From the NCBI GenBank assembly GCA_017794825.1, contig CP051237.1:3616501-3680500 (forward strand): a DNA stretch of 64,000 nt. Direction: 5' to 3'. The position numbers and the translations under genes are program-made. This DNA is from Pararhizobium sp. GTDB lineage: Bacteria > Pseudomonadota > Alphaproteobacteria > Rhizobiales > Rhizobiaceae. Under the pieces are notes generated by a model that was not told the origin of the DNA, searched no databases, and saw only the letters and a program-made list of their open reading frames with translations. Below are positions 1 to 8,731 of the stretch, in pieces. Each line of letters begins with the position of its first letter. The stretch's first letter is position 1.

Positions 1-611
1 TGCGTCCAGCTGTTTTCCTGAATTTTCTGACCTTCGACCCAGCCCTGCCGATCGCTCAGTCGGGCCTCGGCCTCGACGTCACGATTTTCCTGACTTTTCT
101 TGCGGGCGGATTCCGCCCGGTCGATCGAGCGTGACGACAGCAGAATGCTTTCTTTGTATACGCCGTTCTGCTTTTCCCTGATTGCCTCGTCTCGCAAGGT
201 GATGGCGTTTCTGATCAGGATGGGCGCAAACAGTTGAGCGCCGGCCTCGTTCGCAAGTTGAATGCTTTCAAGGGACGCCGCAAGCGCCTTGACGGCGGTT
301 TGCAACTGGCTTGTCGGCAGCTGCAATTCCTGACCTTCGACGATCTCCGTGACGTCGCTTATGTCGTTCAGGCTCAGGATAATGGGCCACAGGTCCGGAT
401 CGTCGAGATATTCGGCGGCAATGTCGCGAAGATTGGCGCCGGGAAGCATCGCAATCGTCACGAATTCTTCTTCAAGGGCGAATGCTCCGGACATTGCGTC
501 GGAGGTCTGGGCGAACGCGGTCGTTTCGTCCCGCTCTACAGCAGGAAGAACGATGGCGATTGTAGTTAGCAATGCCAAGGCGGCCGATCGTGCCAAGCGT
601 TCAAGCTTCAA
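1..611 (-). CDS. Secreted LysM-like protein (3' end cut by window edge)
   Basis: The frame is open without a stop from a TTG at 611 to the window edge (at least 203 codons); no in-frame ATG was found upstream. The N-terminus has a basic start and a hydrophobic core (AALALLTTIAIVLPA), as in a signal peptide. Residues of about 45-85 (GANLRDIAAEYLDDPDLW... ending GQELQLP) have the size and pattern of a LysM domain: a small-residue start, D-P-x-x-W in the middle and a final G-x-x-L-x-L-P. A charged, helical segment follows (RSIDRAESARKKSQENR). A periplasmic, peptidoglycan-associated role is inferred. It lies downstream on the same strand as a cyclic-nucleotide-binding protein and a degenerate ABC exporter, so the three may work together. 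The start codon and domain call are tentative. Confidence 0.5.
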   Translation of the reverse strand, partial: MKLERLARSAALALLTTIAIVLPAVERDETTAFAQTSDAMSGAFALEEEFVTIAMLPGANLRDIAAEYLDDPDLWPIILSLNDISDVTEIVEGQELQLPTSQLQTAVKALAASLESIQLANEAGAQLFAPILIRNAITLRDEAIREKQNGVYKESILLSSRSIDRAESARKKSQENRDVEAEARLSDRQGWVEGQKIQENSWT

Positions 612-878
612 GGCGACCCAAATTCCCCAATTTCCTGCGCCCCGCCATATATTACAGATGGATTATATGCGATTACAACCGGAAACTCGACTGGCTCATG
701 TACTTCAAAAGACGTTATTTTCTATATTCGCATCTGATAACAGAAGTTTGACGTAAATCCAAAGACCTCGCCGGCCTTAATATTACGTCTGACCAAGCGG
801 TTTCGCGAAGCACGGAGAACACGAGGTTTCGACCGCCCCATGACAATCGTCAGGGGCCGCCGGTCGTTCCCGGTGGCG

Positions 879-1358
879 TCAATGCGGCTCCGACGTGTGC
901 TTTGCGAGTTCCATGCGGGCGTTGGCCAGTTCGCGCGTCGCATTGGTGATGTCCTGCGCGAGCAATTGCATGACGTGTATGCCGATATTCGGAAACTCCG
1001 TGATCAGGCCGATGAAGTACTCTTTCTTGATGTTGAGCGCCTCCAACCTTCCCTTTGCCCTGACGGTCGCCGAGCGAGGCGCATTGCAAAGAATCGCCAG
1101 TTCGCCGATCAAGGCATTCTTTCCCACCTTTGCGACCGGGATTTCCTCTCCGTCCTTTTCGAAGATCACGTCTGCGGTTCCGTCAAGAACCACATAGGCG
1201 TTGTCGCCTTCCTTGCCTTGCTTGAAAATGATCTGACCGTCGCTGAAAGTCACGCGTTCGGACGAGAAAGCGAGGAGTTTGAGTTTGGCGGGATCGACCC
1301 CGGCAAACATCGGGATGGTTCGAAGCATTTCAACTTCGCTGTTGAGGGTGCTTTTCAT
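879..1358 (-). CDS. Cyclic-nucleotide-binding domain protein
   Basis: This 159-residue protein is almost entirely one cNMP-binding (Crp-like) beta-barrel domain (residues about 10-130). It ends in a helix and has no DNA-binding helix-turn-helix, so it is a stand-alone sensor domain rather than a transcription factor. The phosphate-binding cassette is intact: G-E-L-A (IGELAILCN) followed by the arginine and small residues P-R-S-A that contact the cyclic phosphate. Cytoplasmic binding of cAMP or cGMP is expected from the family. It begins 62 nt after the end of the degenerate ABC exporter gene on the same strand. A regulatory subunit of that exporter is a reasonable inference, not a demonstrated one. 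Confidence 0.85.
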   Translation of the reverse strand: MKSTLNSEVEMLRTIPMFAGVDPAKLKLLAFSSERVTFSDGQIIFKQGKEGDNAYVVLDGTADVIFEKDGEEIPVAKVGKNALIGELAILCNAPRSATVRAKGRLEALNIKKEYFIGLITEFPNIGIHVMQLLAQDITNATRELANARMELAKHTSEPH

Positions 1359-1420
1359 CAGCTGCGCTACGACCTCCTGACGCTCACAATATAGTGACGA
1401 TCAATCCATATCACCAATGT

Positions 1421-4201
1421 TCATGCTCCGGCCAGTTCGCTTTCGCTCCTGGAACCATCCAGCAATTTTTCGGGTTTGTCATCACCTGTAATCTTGTTGC
1501 CTTCGAACATGAGGCCCCGATCGAACAATGTCGCGACACTCTGGTCGGCGGGCGCCCAGATTATCGCCGGACCTCCGTTCTCAGATTCCCTGGCCCGCTT
1601 CAGCACGGATTCCAGAATCCGTCTCTGTGACTGCGGATCGACCCCTGAAAGCGGCTGATTTGCGATCAGAACATCCGGGTTCTTGAGGATAGCGCGCGCC
1701 AGGTGCATCTTCTGTCGTTGTGTTTCCGACATCCGCTTGCCGCCAGAACCGATGTTGTAGTTGAGGCCGATGCGGAACACGCTGCGCTGCAGTTCCAGCT
1801 CATCGAGAATCTTCAATATCGCTTCGGTCACGGCGTCTTCTGCGCCGGCCATGGTGGAAGAAATACGACCGAGAAGAACGTTGTCCAAGACACTGGCTGA
1901 GGACATATATGCGCCCGGATCGTAGAAATTGACCGGATTTACCGGCAGTTCCTCCAGTTTCTCGCGAAGCGCCTTTCGCGCCTCGACGATCCTGTCCATC
2001 ATTTCATCGTCGAGAAGACCGAGGCGATGCCGCGACTCCGTGTAGGTAAATGCAAGCCTGAGAAAACGTTGCTTGTCCTTCTCGTTGATGTCCTTGTAGT
2101 TGGCGGACGCCACCCGGCCGATCGCCTCGTTGTATTCGGGAAGTTCCTGCGGCTTGAGATACTCCAGCTGATCGAAGAAAGGATTGTCTTCCGACAGGCC
2201 GCTGAAGAGTTCGACTGTTGTTTCCGCCACTTCCTTGCCCATGGCGAACAGATGTTCTTCCAGACCTTCGGAAGCCAGCAATTTCCGGATCATCTTGTTC
2301 GACGGGAGGTTCTCCGGCTCGTAGTCCGGATCCGACGACGTCCCGAAAAGCAGGTTCTCCCCGATATTGGCGTAATTGTTGTAGCTTTCGTAGTCGAAAG
2401 TCTCAACCGAGTTGTCGAGGCCCAGTTCCGTAAAGCTGGAACGGAATTCGTTTCGCGCTTCCAGGACGCCCTTGCAGAACTCCTCGTTTTCTTCGGCGTT
2501 CACGGTTGCGCGCAGGCCGTAGGCGACAATGTCCTTCTGCATCGCGAGATCGCTCAGAATGCGGTAGATCTCCTGATCGAGCTCGAACTGGTTCGAAACG
2601 CCGGCCTTGCTGTAGTCGATCCAGTCAACCTCCGCGTTGAGCAGGCTGTTTGCGGTTCGCTTGGCCTCGATGATCTCGAGTTTGGTCATTTCGTAGTTCC
2701 TGGCCTCCTCTTCGGAAAGCTCAGGCGGATGGGTTTTCAGAATATAGGTCAGCGTTTCGTAGATGGTTCCCTGCGGAAAGAATGTGCTGCTGTCGACATA
2801 GGAGATCAATCTTCCGGCCATGTATTCCGGCAAGTCGTCCACTTCCTTGCCGTCGATTGTCAGTTTTCCGGAACTGATATCGATCACCCTGGCAAGCGTT
2901 TTCGCAAAGACGCTGAGAGGTTCGCTGCTGTCGCTCAACAGGACGATGCGTTCTCCCAAATCGATTTTCGTCGTTATGCTGTCGAGCAATCTGTTTCCGG
3001 AATCATCCAGAACCTGCACGTTCGAAAGGTTGTAGCCGGACGAGAAATGAGGGACCTCGCCGTCCGGAAGCAATTGCATGTCCGGATCCTGAAGATTCGG
3101 CACGTTGAACTGCTCGACGACCTGATTGTAACGCGCTTCGGCCGTCAATCGCCGCTGATCGTAGTCGAGAAGTCCGCGGATCGGTCCAGGCAAATCCTTG
3201 TAGGCCGCGATGACTGCGACAAGCTGACCGATGTCAAGCGATCCGCGGATCGCCATGTAACCGCCCACAGCGTAGAAAAGGAAGGCCAGGAACTGGATCA
3301 GCATGTTGCTGAAATACTTGATGGAGAATTTGCGCTGGTAGATTTCGAAGCGGATGAAAAACAGGTTGCCGAGACGGCTTGAAATCGTGGCGCGTTCGAA
3401 ATTCGTCGTGTCGTTTGTATGGACGTCCTGGATGCCTTCGACGATTTCGCCGATACGGCCAGCCAGCTCGCGGGACTTGATCTGGCGCTCGCGTCCCAGC
3501 GCGATCAGACGTCGCCGCATCCTGGGAATGATGACAGCCTGAAAGCCAATCACCACGAGCGTCAGAATACCGAGATAGACGTTCTGTACCGCGATAAAGC
3601 CGAAACCGGTGATCGCCTGCCCACCCATCAGGAGGGGCTGGGTGTAGGCGTCGCCGATGAATTCGCCCATCGGCTCCACCTCGTTGACGATCATCGAGGA
3701 GACTTCGGCCGACTTGACCTGTCGGAAGTGCCTCAACGGGTAGCGCAGCACCCTGTCGAAGAGTTCGTAACGCAGCCGCCTGAGCATGCGCTCGCCCATG
3801 CGGCCCTTGTAGGTGTTGATATAACGTTTGAACTGGCCATTAACGCCAACCAGCAGGATGAACATGAAGGACAGGGCGAAGAGCAGGCCAATCCTGTCGA
3901 GTTCAAATCCCCCGAACAGAAGAACCGGGTGACCGAAAATGGTGTCGCCATACGGCAGGTAGATTTCAAGGAACTTCGATGTCGCGCCGGGATTTTCGAA
4001 ACCGTTGCCCTGAATAGGACCGTTGACGATCGATTTCGGCAGATCGAGCGTCATGTAGTAGGGTATCATCGATACAAGAATGACGACCAGCATCCATATC
4101 TGGTCGTTTCTCGAACTCTTCCAGATATATTTGAGCAGGCTGGGTTCAAGCTCGGTCGATGGCCTCGGGTGGGCGTTATGATTGCGGCTGTGGGCGTTCA
4201 T
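1421..4201 (-). CDS. ABC exporter-like protein with degenerate nucleotide-binding domain
   Basis: The protein has 926 residues from ATG 4201; a GTG at 4285 is in frame but would add 28 residues unlike the family. Residues about 35-345 form an ABC-exporter transmembrane domain (hydrophobic stretches near 36-52, 103-120, 196-225, 300-318). From about 385 there is an ABC ATPase fold whose key residues are lost. The Walker A position (LLSDSSEPLSVFAKTL, about 421-436) lacks the GxGKS core. The Q-loop glutamine is replaced (YVDSST, about 468). The signature reads KRMSETQRQ. Walker B is DVLIANQ, so both acidic residues are amides, and no H-loop histidine is visible (IIWAPADQS). About 340 residues, against the usual 100 or so, separate the Q-loop and the signature. 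ATP hydrolysis looks unlikely. Function unknown. Confidence 0.8.
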   Translation of the reverse strand: MNAHSRNHNAHPRPSTELEPSLLKYIWKSSRNDQIWMLVVILVSMIPYYMTLDLPKSIVNGPIQGNGFENPGATSKFLEIYLPYGDTIFGHPVLLFGGFELDRIGLLFALSFMFILLVGVNGQFKRYINTYKGRMGERMLRRLRYELFDRVLRYPLRHFRQVKSAEVSSMIVNEVEPMGEFIGDAYTQPLLMGGQAITGFGFIAVQNVYLGILTLVVIGFQAVIIPRMRRRLIALGRERQIKSRELAGRIGEIVEGIQDVHTNDTTNFERATISSRLGNLFFIRFEIYQRKFSIKYFSNMLIQFLAFLFYAVGGYMAIRGSLDIGQLVAVIAAYKDLPGPIRGLLDYDQRRLTAEARYNQVVEQFNVPNLQDPDMQLLPDGEVPHFSSGYNLSNVQVLDDSGNRLLDSITTKIDLGERIVLLSDSSEPLSVFAKTLARVIDISSGKLTIDGKEVDDLPEYMAGRLISYVDSSTFFPQGTIYETLTYILKTHPPELSEEEARNYEMTKLEIIEAKRTANSLLNAEVDWIDYSKAGVSNQFELDQEIYRILSDLAMQKDIVAYGLRATVNAEENEEFCKGVLEARNEFRSSFTELGLDNSVETFDYESYNNYANIGENLLFGTSSDPDYEPENLPSNKMIRKLLASEGLEEHLFAMGKEVAETTVELFSGLSEDNPFFDQLEYLKPQELPEYNEAIGRVASANYKDINEKDKQRFLRLAFTYTESRHRLGLLDDEMMDRIVEARKALREKLEELPVNPVNFYDPGAYMSSASVLDNVLLGRISSTMAGAEDAVTEAILKILDELELQRSVFRIGLNYNIGSGGKRMSETQRQKMHLARAILKNPDVLIANQPLSGVDPQSQRRILESVLKRARESENGGPAIIWAPADQSVATLFDRGLMFEGNKITGDDKPEKLLDGSRSESELAGA

Positions 4202-4493
4202 CACGTAATCCGGTTCGACAGATTGGTAGCAGCACAGGACGCCGGTCGACTGTGCGTTTGCCCACGCATGTGATTGGCCATGCACGCCGCATGCTCACCT
4301 GTGCGAAGCCGGTAATTCAAAAAAATCTCTCCTACGGACCCGTTGACGCCTGGCGACAATTCTTTCACGTCGCCACAATGAATGCGTTGTCGCAGATGAC
4401 AACACACGAAGCAACGAATCCACTAACAGTCAAACCCCAAGCAATTCTGAACGTTTTCATTTTGTCGCGCAATATTTTTGTCCGGGCGCACTC

Positions 4494-4997
4494 TCAGTCC
4501 GCCGGTGGCTCAACCGGTTTTGTCTTGACGCCGTTCTCGCTCGACATGAAGACCGTCAAAACTCTCATGACGCCTGCTCCTGTATTGACGCCGTTATGCG
4601 GGTGATCAAGGGCTTCCATGAGGCTGTCGCCCGCCTTGTAGGTTTTCTTCCCGTCGGCGCCGTAATCGACGGTCAGTTCTCCTTCGAGCATGTAACCGAA
4701 AAGCGGGACTTCGTGAACGTGCCAGCCCGTTTCCTCGCCAGGCAACAATGTCACGATCACCGCGGTCACTTCCGCAGGGCTGTCCTGCGGATAGACGAAG
4801 GTCTGGCCGATGATCGTTTCCCCGGTTTGCAGCAGCGGTTCAACGCGCTTGTATTCCAGCGCAACGGCCTGAGTTGCAATGGCGAGGCACAGGCCGAAAC
4901 CCGAGATCAGCGCCAGCGCGCCACGGTTTGTCTGACGGCTGGAAATCCAACGCAAATTCTGGATGCCGAGCATTGATAAAGTATCCTTTTTGTTCAA
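4494..4997 (-). CDS. Exported cupin-domain protein
   Basis: The 167-residue protein starts at ATG 4997. The N-terminus carries a basic stretch and a hydrophobic core (GALALISGFGLCLAIATQAVA), which predicts export to the periplasm after about residue 47. The remainder is a single small cupin barrel. Motif 1 is present (GWHVHEVPLFGYMLEGELTV) with two histidines and a glutamate as metal ligands. Motif 2 is visible as AGDSLMEALDHPHNGVN. Metal binding is likely; the substrate is not evident. The gene is a monocistron, divergent from the HupE-like gene and separated by about 290 nt from the ABC-like gene downstream. In that gap I see no gene. Confidence 0.8.
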   Translation of the reverse strand: MNKKDTLSMLGIQNLRWISSRQTNRGALALISGFGLCLAIATQAVALEYKRVEPLLQTGETIIGQTFVYPQDSPAEVTAVIVTLLPGEETGWHVHEVPLFGYMLEGELTVDYGADGKKTYKAGDSLMEALDHPHNGVNTGAGVMRVLTVFMSSENGVKTKPVEPPAD

Positions 4998-5129
4998 CAG
5001 AAATCGACAGCTCTACCGTTTACAGTGTCGTCGCTGCAATGTGAACGCGCAATCTGCTGGACGGACAGAATCGATCAGCTTCACTGCGAGGGCCATCGGG
5101 CGTAGACTTCCGCGATACAAGGCGGATTA

Positions 5130-6350
5130 ATGAAATTCATCATCGCGATAGCCACGCTGTTGACCGTCTGTCTTCCTGCAGCGGCGCATTTTTCGGAAGA
5201 TGTCCGGACCCGGACGATCCTTGTCGCCATCGAGGACGCCAGGACGGTCGCCTATGTGCAGATCCCCGCGCCGCTCGTTTTCGCCGATGTCGTGGTCAGG
5301 TCCCAAAGGACGGGAGAACCCCTGACGTCCTCCCTGCTTTTGATGGAGCAGACGGGCGCAACGCAAAACTACCGGCTGTCATCCGCGGCTGTGGCGGACA
5401 CGCGCGAGATCCTCGCCCGCCGCGTCGAACGCTCCCTGGAATGGCGGCACGCCGGGGGCGATCTGTCGCCGCGCGTTACGGCCACACGACTGTTGGACCG
5501 GACGCAGCATCGTGATTTTTCCACTCCTTCAGAAGCAGCATCGCAACTCGCCCTTGCCGGAGCAGATGGCGATCCGCTTCTCGGCGAAGCTCTCGTCGAG
5601 GCGAGAATTGTCCTTTCGGAAAGGCAACTTTCCGGCACGATCGAAGTGCTTTCCGGATTTCCGGCCATAGGTCTGGACGCCGGCATGACCATAGAAAACG
5701 TCATCATTGATGCACGACCCGCGTCTCCGGTCGCCTATGTCGAGACCGGCCAACTGGAGCGCGGCGCGACGATCAACGGCAGCCGGCTGTACGCGGCCAG
5801 GACCTTTCTGTGGCAGGGCGTTCGGCATATCGCCGAAGGCCCGGACCATGTTCTTCTGGTCGTGGCGATCGCCCTGGCGGTTGGCATGACCTGGGGCCTG
5901 TTCTGGATGGTGAGCGCTTTCACGGTCGGTCATTCGATCACGCTGATCGCATCGGTCTTTGGTCTCGCTCCGGTATGGCCCTGGTACATCCCTGTCGTGG
6001 AAACGGCGATTGCCGTCTCTGTCCTCTATGCAGCGATTGTGGCGCTGGCGCGCAAGGCCGGTTCGCCCTGGGTGTTCGGCCTCATCGGCCTGTTGCACGG
6101 TCTTGGGTTCTCGTTTGTGCTGACGGACATTCTTGGGCCGGCGTCTCCGCACCTGGCGCTGTCGCTTTTCGCATTCAACGTAGGCATAGAAATCGGGCAG
6201 CTCGCCATTCTGACCATTGTTCTGGCGACTGTGGCCCTCCTGTCCGAACTGACCCCGAAATCCGTGCAGGTGGCGCGCGCCTCGATCCTGCTGTCGATTG
6301 CAGCGGTTTCCGGCTGGTGGATCGGCTTGCGTGTCGCCAATCTGGTCTGA
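5130..6350 (+). CDS. HupE/UreJ-family membrane protein
   Basis: The 406-residue protein starts with a clear signal peptide (MKFIIAIATLLTVCLPAAA), followed by a soluble periplasmic part to about residue 220 and then six or so membrane helices. The first membrane segment contains the metal-site signature H-I-A-E-G-P-D-H (about residues 233-240). Later segments contain FTVGHSITL and GLLHGLGFSF, typical of the HupE/UreJ group linked to nickel or cobalt uptake. The long N-terminal soluble domain marks the variant found outside hydrogenase and urease operons. Neither a hydrogenase nor a urease gene lies nearby, so the transported metal cannot be inferred. It is convergent with the YHS gene; a stem-loop lies between them. 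Confidence 0.8.
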   Translation: MKFIIAIATLLTVCLPAAAHFSEDVRTRTILVAIEDARTVAYVQIPAPLVFADVVVRSQRTGEPLTSSLLLMEQTGATQNYRLSSAAVADTREILARRVERSLEWRHAGGDLSPRVTATRLLDRTQHRDFSTPSEAASQLALAGADGDPLLGEALVEARIVLSERQLSGTIEVLSGFPAIGLDAGMTIENVIIDARPASPVAYVETGQLERGATINGSRLYAARTFLWQGVRHIAEGPDHVLLVVAIALAVGMTWGLFWMVSAFTVGHSITLIASVFGLAPVWPWYIPVVETAIAVSVLYAAIVALARKAGSPWVFGLIGLLHGLGFSFVLTDILGPASPHLALSLFAFNVGIEIGQLAILTIVLATVALLSELTPKSVQVARASILLSIAAVSGWWIGLRVANLV

Positions 6351-6362
6351 ATTACTTTAAGG

Positions 6363-6395
6363 CGTTCGCCGAAAGGACGCGCCCTCCGGCGAACG
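6363..6395. terminator. Candidate bidirectional stem-loop between hupE-like and YHS genes
   Basis: Arms CGTTCGCCG and CGGCGAACG form a perfect 9-bp stem with a 15-nt loop in the 56-nt convergent gap. No U-run follows on the plus strand. On the minus strand the stem is followed by a weakly U-containing stretch. Termination is plausible but unproven. Confidence 0.35.
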
Positions 6396-6406
6396 GTAGA
6401 TGATCG

Positions 6407-6934
6407 TCAGTTCGACACCGGACCGATCGGTCCGTCATATTGCGGGATTTCCGCTTCCGATGCGGGCGAACCCTCTATGCCGCCCCAGTTCGACTGGGCG
6501 AGGGAAAGGTTGCCTGAAATATCTTCTTCCCAGAACCCGACCACCGGCTTCGTGATGTTGAGATAGAGCTTGCCGTCGACGATCCGCCACAGATTGGGAT
6601 TGGCCGGAACCTTGCCGCCCTTGGAGACGCCGTAGGCGCAATGGCCGTCATATTGGGGCGCGTACTTGCCTGGATCAGCGACAAAACGGTCGCGGTTGTC
6701 AGCCGAAGAGAAAGCCCAATTGGCGCCGTTGTACTGCGCCGTATAGGCTGAATTGCCGCGTACGGCGTCCGGTTGCGGTTTGCCGATATCGGATTGCTCC
6801 ATATCGAAATAGGCGACGACGTCGTAGCCTGATGCGGCATAGCCGCTGCTATCGACATATTGTTCGCCTGCGAACGTCAGTGATGCGCTTCCGGCGACGA
6901 TGGCCGTTGCGAGGAACAAGGAACGAATTGACAT
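6407..6934 (-). CDS. Exported YHS-domain protein
   Basis: The 175-residue protein starts with a signal peptide (MSIRSLFLATAIVAGSASLTFA) cleaved before GEQYVD. The mature part follows the pattern of the exported YHS-domain family: SGYDVVAYFD, NGANWAFSSADNRDRFVADPGKYAPQYDGHCAYGVSKG and LWRIVDGKLYLNI. The single Cys in HCAYGVS is a conserved position. YHS domains occur in metal- and thiol-handling proteins, but this exported subgroup has no defined reaction. It appears monocistronic, with about 200 nt of non-coding DNA upstream before ggt on the opposite strand. Confidence 0.8.
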   Translation of the reverse strand: MSIRSLFLATAIVAGSASLTFAGEQYVDSSGYAASGYDVVAYFDMEQSDIGKPQPDAVRGNSAYTAQYNGANWAFSSADNRDRFVADPGKYAPQYDGHCAYGVSKGGKVPANPNLWRIVDGKLYLNITKPVVGFWEEDISGNLSLAQSNWGGIEGSPASEAEIPQYDGPIGPVSN

Positions 6935-7135
6935 GATCTGTCTCCCGGTTGAAATTTCTACCGATACGATACGTGTCGTCGGAATTGCCCGCTACTCACG
7001 GCTATACACACTCGCGTTAGGGCTGCGTGACGGCGAATTGATCCGGCGTGAGCGTAAACTTCAGGCTGGTCATTCGTTTGCAATTCGCGATAGGAAAGAC
7101 GAGCCCCGTCCTTGCCCGTCTTCCGGAGGTCAGCG

Positions 7136-8731
7136 TTGAGAGATTTGTCACTTCCCGGTCGTTCTCCGGTCGTCGCGACCGGCGGGATGGCCGCGACGTC
7201 TCATCCGCTGTCTACACAAACGGCGATACAGGTGCTGTTGCGCGGCGGCAACGCCATGGATGCGGCGATTGCCGCCTGCGCCGTCCAGTGTGTTGTCGAG
7301 CCGGGCTCCACAGGAATCGGAGGCGACTGCTTCTGCCTCTATGCGCCTCAGGGGTCTGTCGAACCGATCGCCTTCAACGGATCGGGACGCGCGCCGATGG
7401 CCGCGGAACATTCCTGGTACCGGGAACAGGGGATCGCCCGGATACCACAGCGCTCGCCGCATGCGGTCACCATGCCCGGCGCGGTCGACGCCTGGTCGCA
7501 GCTTTGCCGTGATCACGGTTCGATGGAACTCGGCGAACTTCTAAAACCCGCCATTTTCTATGCCGAGAACGGGTATCCGATTTCATCGCGCGTTTATTCG
7601 GATTTTGCCGCGTCCGCGGCATTTCTGAGGGATGACCCATCGACGGCGAACACTTTCCTCAACAACGGGCAAATTCCGGGACTCGGCACGCTTCACAAGC
7701 AGCCACGGTTGGCGCGATCGCTGCGCGCGATCGGGGAGGAAGGCCGCGACGTTTTCTATTCCGGATGGATCGCTGAGGATATCGTCGGTTATCTCCAGTC
7801 TCTCGGCGGCTTGCACTCGCTTGCCGACTTCGCCGACACGCGGGGAGACTATGTCGCTCCGATATCCGTCGAATTCAGAGGCGACACTGTCTATCAATGC
7901 CCTCCCGCGGGTCAGGGCGTCACGGCGCTGATGCTGCTCAATCTGATTACGGAGGCCGGCGTCGACCCGGCGGGGCCGATCTCTGTGGAGCGGATACACA
8001 CGGAACTGGAAGCATGCCGGCTGGCGTACAGAGCCCGCAACACTTTCCTGGGCGATCCGGGTTTTTCAGAGATACCTGTCAATGCGTTGCTGTCGAAGGA
8101 CGCGGCGCGTGAACTCTATTCGTCGATCAACCGGTTCCGCGCAACGACGCCGCCAAGGGAAATGGAGCTGCCGAACCATCGCGATACGGTCTATATCACC
8201 GTCGTCGACAGGCAACGCAACGCCTGCAGTTTCATCAACTCCCTGTTCAGCGGCTTCGGCAGTGGTCTTGTCGCTCCGCGTTCCGGCGTGCTTCTGCATA
8301 ATCGGGGCGTCGGGTTCAGTCTGGCGGAGGGACATCCCAACTGCATCGCTCCGCGCAAGCGACCGATGCATACTCTGATTCCCGGGATGATCGGACGCAA
8401 CGGCAAGGCAGTCATGTCGTACGGCGTGATGGGCGGCCACTACCAGGCTTTCGGACACATGCAGTTTCTCACGCGCCACTATGACTATGGATACGATCTG
8501 CAGGAGGCGATGGATCTGCCTCGCTTCATGGTCGATCCTTCGACGGGCGCCGTCGAGATGGAGCAGGCCGTTCCCGCCGCGATCCGCGAAAGACTGATTG
8601 CCCGCGGTCATCGCATCGAGCCGGCGGCGCGCCCGATCGGCGGCGCGCAGGCCATTCACATAGACTGGCGGAACAACGTGTTGACAGGCGCCTCCGACCC
8701 GCGAAAGGATGGCTGCGCCATTGGATACTGA
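7136..8731 (+). CDS. ggt: Gamma-glutamyltransferase family protein
   Basis: This is an N-terminal nucleophile hydrolase that cleaves gamma-glutamyl bonds (glutathione or gamma-glutamyl compounds). TTG at 7136 is chosen because GGAGG at 7125-7129 sits 6 nt before it; a TTG at 7112 lies upstream of that Shine-Dalgarno site. The protein has 531 residues. Family landmarks are the N-terminal ATSHPLSTQ...GGNAMDAAIA, the GSTGIGGDCF loop and the processing site HRDTVYITVVD. The threonine in that site (about residue 351) is the expected autocatalytic nucleophile, followed by CSFINSLFSGFGSG. No signal peptide is evident, so it is probably cytoplasmic, unlike the periplasmic E. coli enzyme. It overlaps the following membrane-protein gene by 23 nt, implying translational coupling. 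Confidence 0.88.
   Translation: MRDLSLPGRSPVVATGGMAATSHPLSTQTAIQVLLRGGNAMDAAIAACAVQCVVEPGSTGIGGDCFCLYAPQGSVEPIAFNGSGRAPMAAEHSWYREQGIARIPQRSPHAVTMPGAVDAWSQLCRDHGSMELGELLKPAIFYAENGYPISSRVYSDFAASAAFLRDDPSTANTFLNNGQIPGLGTLHKQPRLARSLRAIGEEGRDVFYSGWIAEDIVGYLQSLGGLHSLADFADTRGDYVAPISVEFRGDTVYQCPPAGQGVTALMLLNLITEAGVDPAGPISVERIHTELEACRLAYRARNTFLGDPGFSEIPVNALLSKDAARELYSSINRFRATTPPREMELPNHRDTVYITVVDRQRNACSFINSLFSGFGSGLVAPRSGVLLHNRGVGFSLAEGHPNCIAPRKRPMHTLIPGMIGRNGKAVMSYGVMGGHYQAFGHMQFLTRHYDYGYDLQEAMDLPRFMVDPSTGAVEMEQAVPAAIRERLIARGHRIEPAARPIGGAQAIHIDWRNNVLTGASDPRKDGCAIGY

Noticed and set aside
722..943. Short minus-strand frame between the LysM-like and cNMP genes
   Set aside because: It overlaps the end of the cNMP gene, has no ribosome site or similarity; the 612-878 gap appears non-coding.
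2027..3382. Open frame of 451 codons on the plus strand
   Set aside because: It lies wholly inside the ABC-like gene on the other strand, has no ribosome site and an arginine/valine-rich composition typical of antisense frames in GC-rich DNA.
4202..4285. Longer ABC-like protein from GTG 4285
   Set aside because: The extra 28 residues (with CCYQS and AWANAQ) are unlike exporter N-termini and no ribosome site precedes the GTG.
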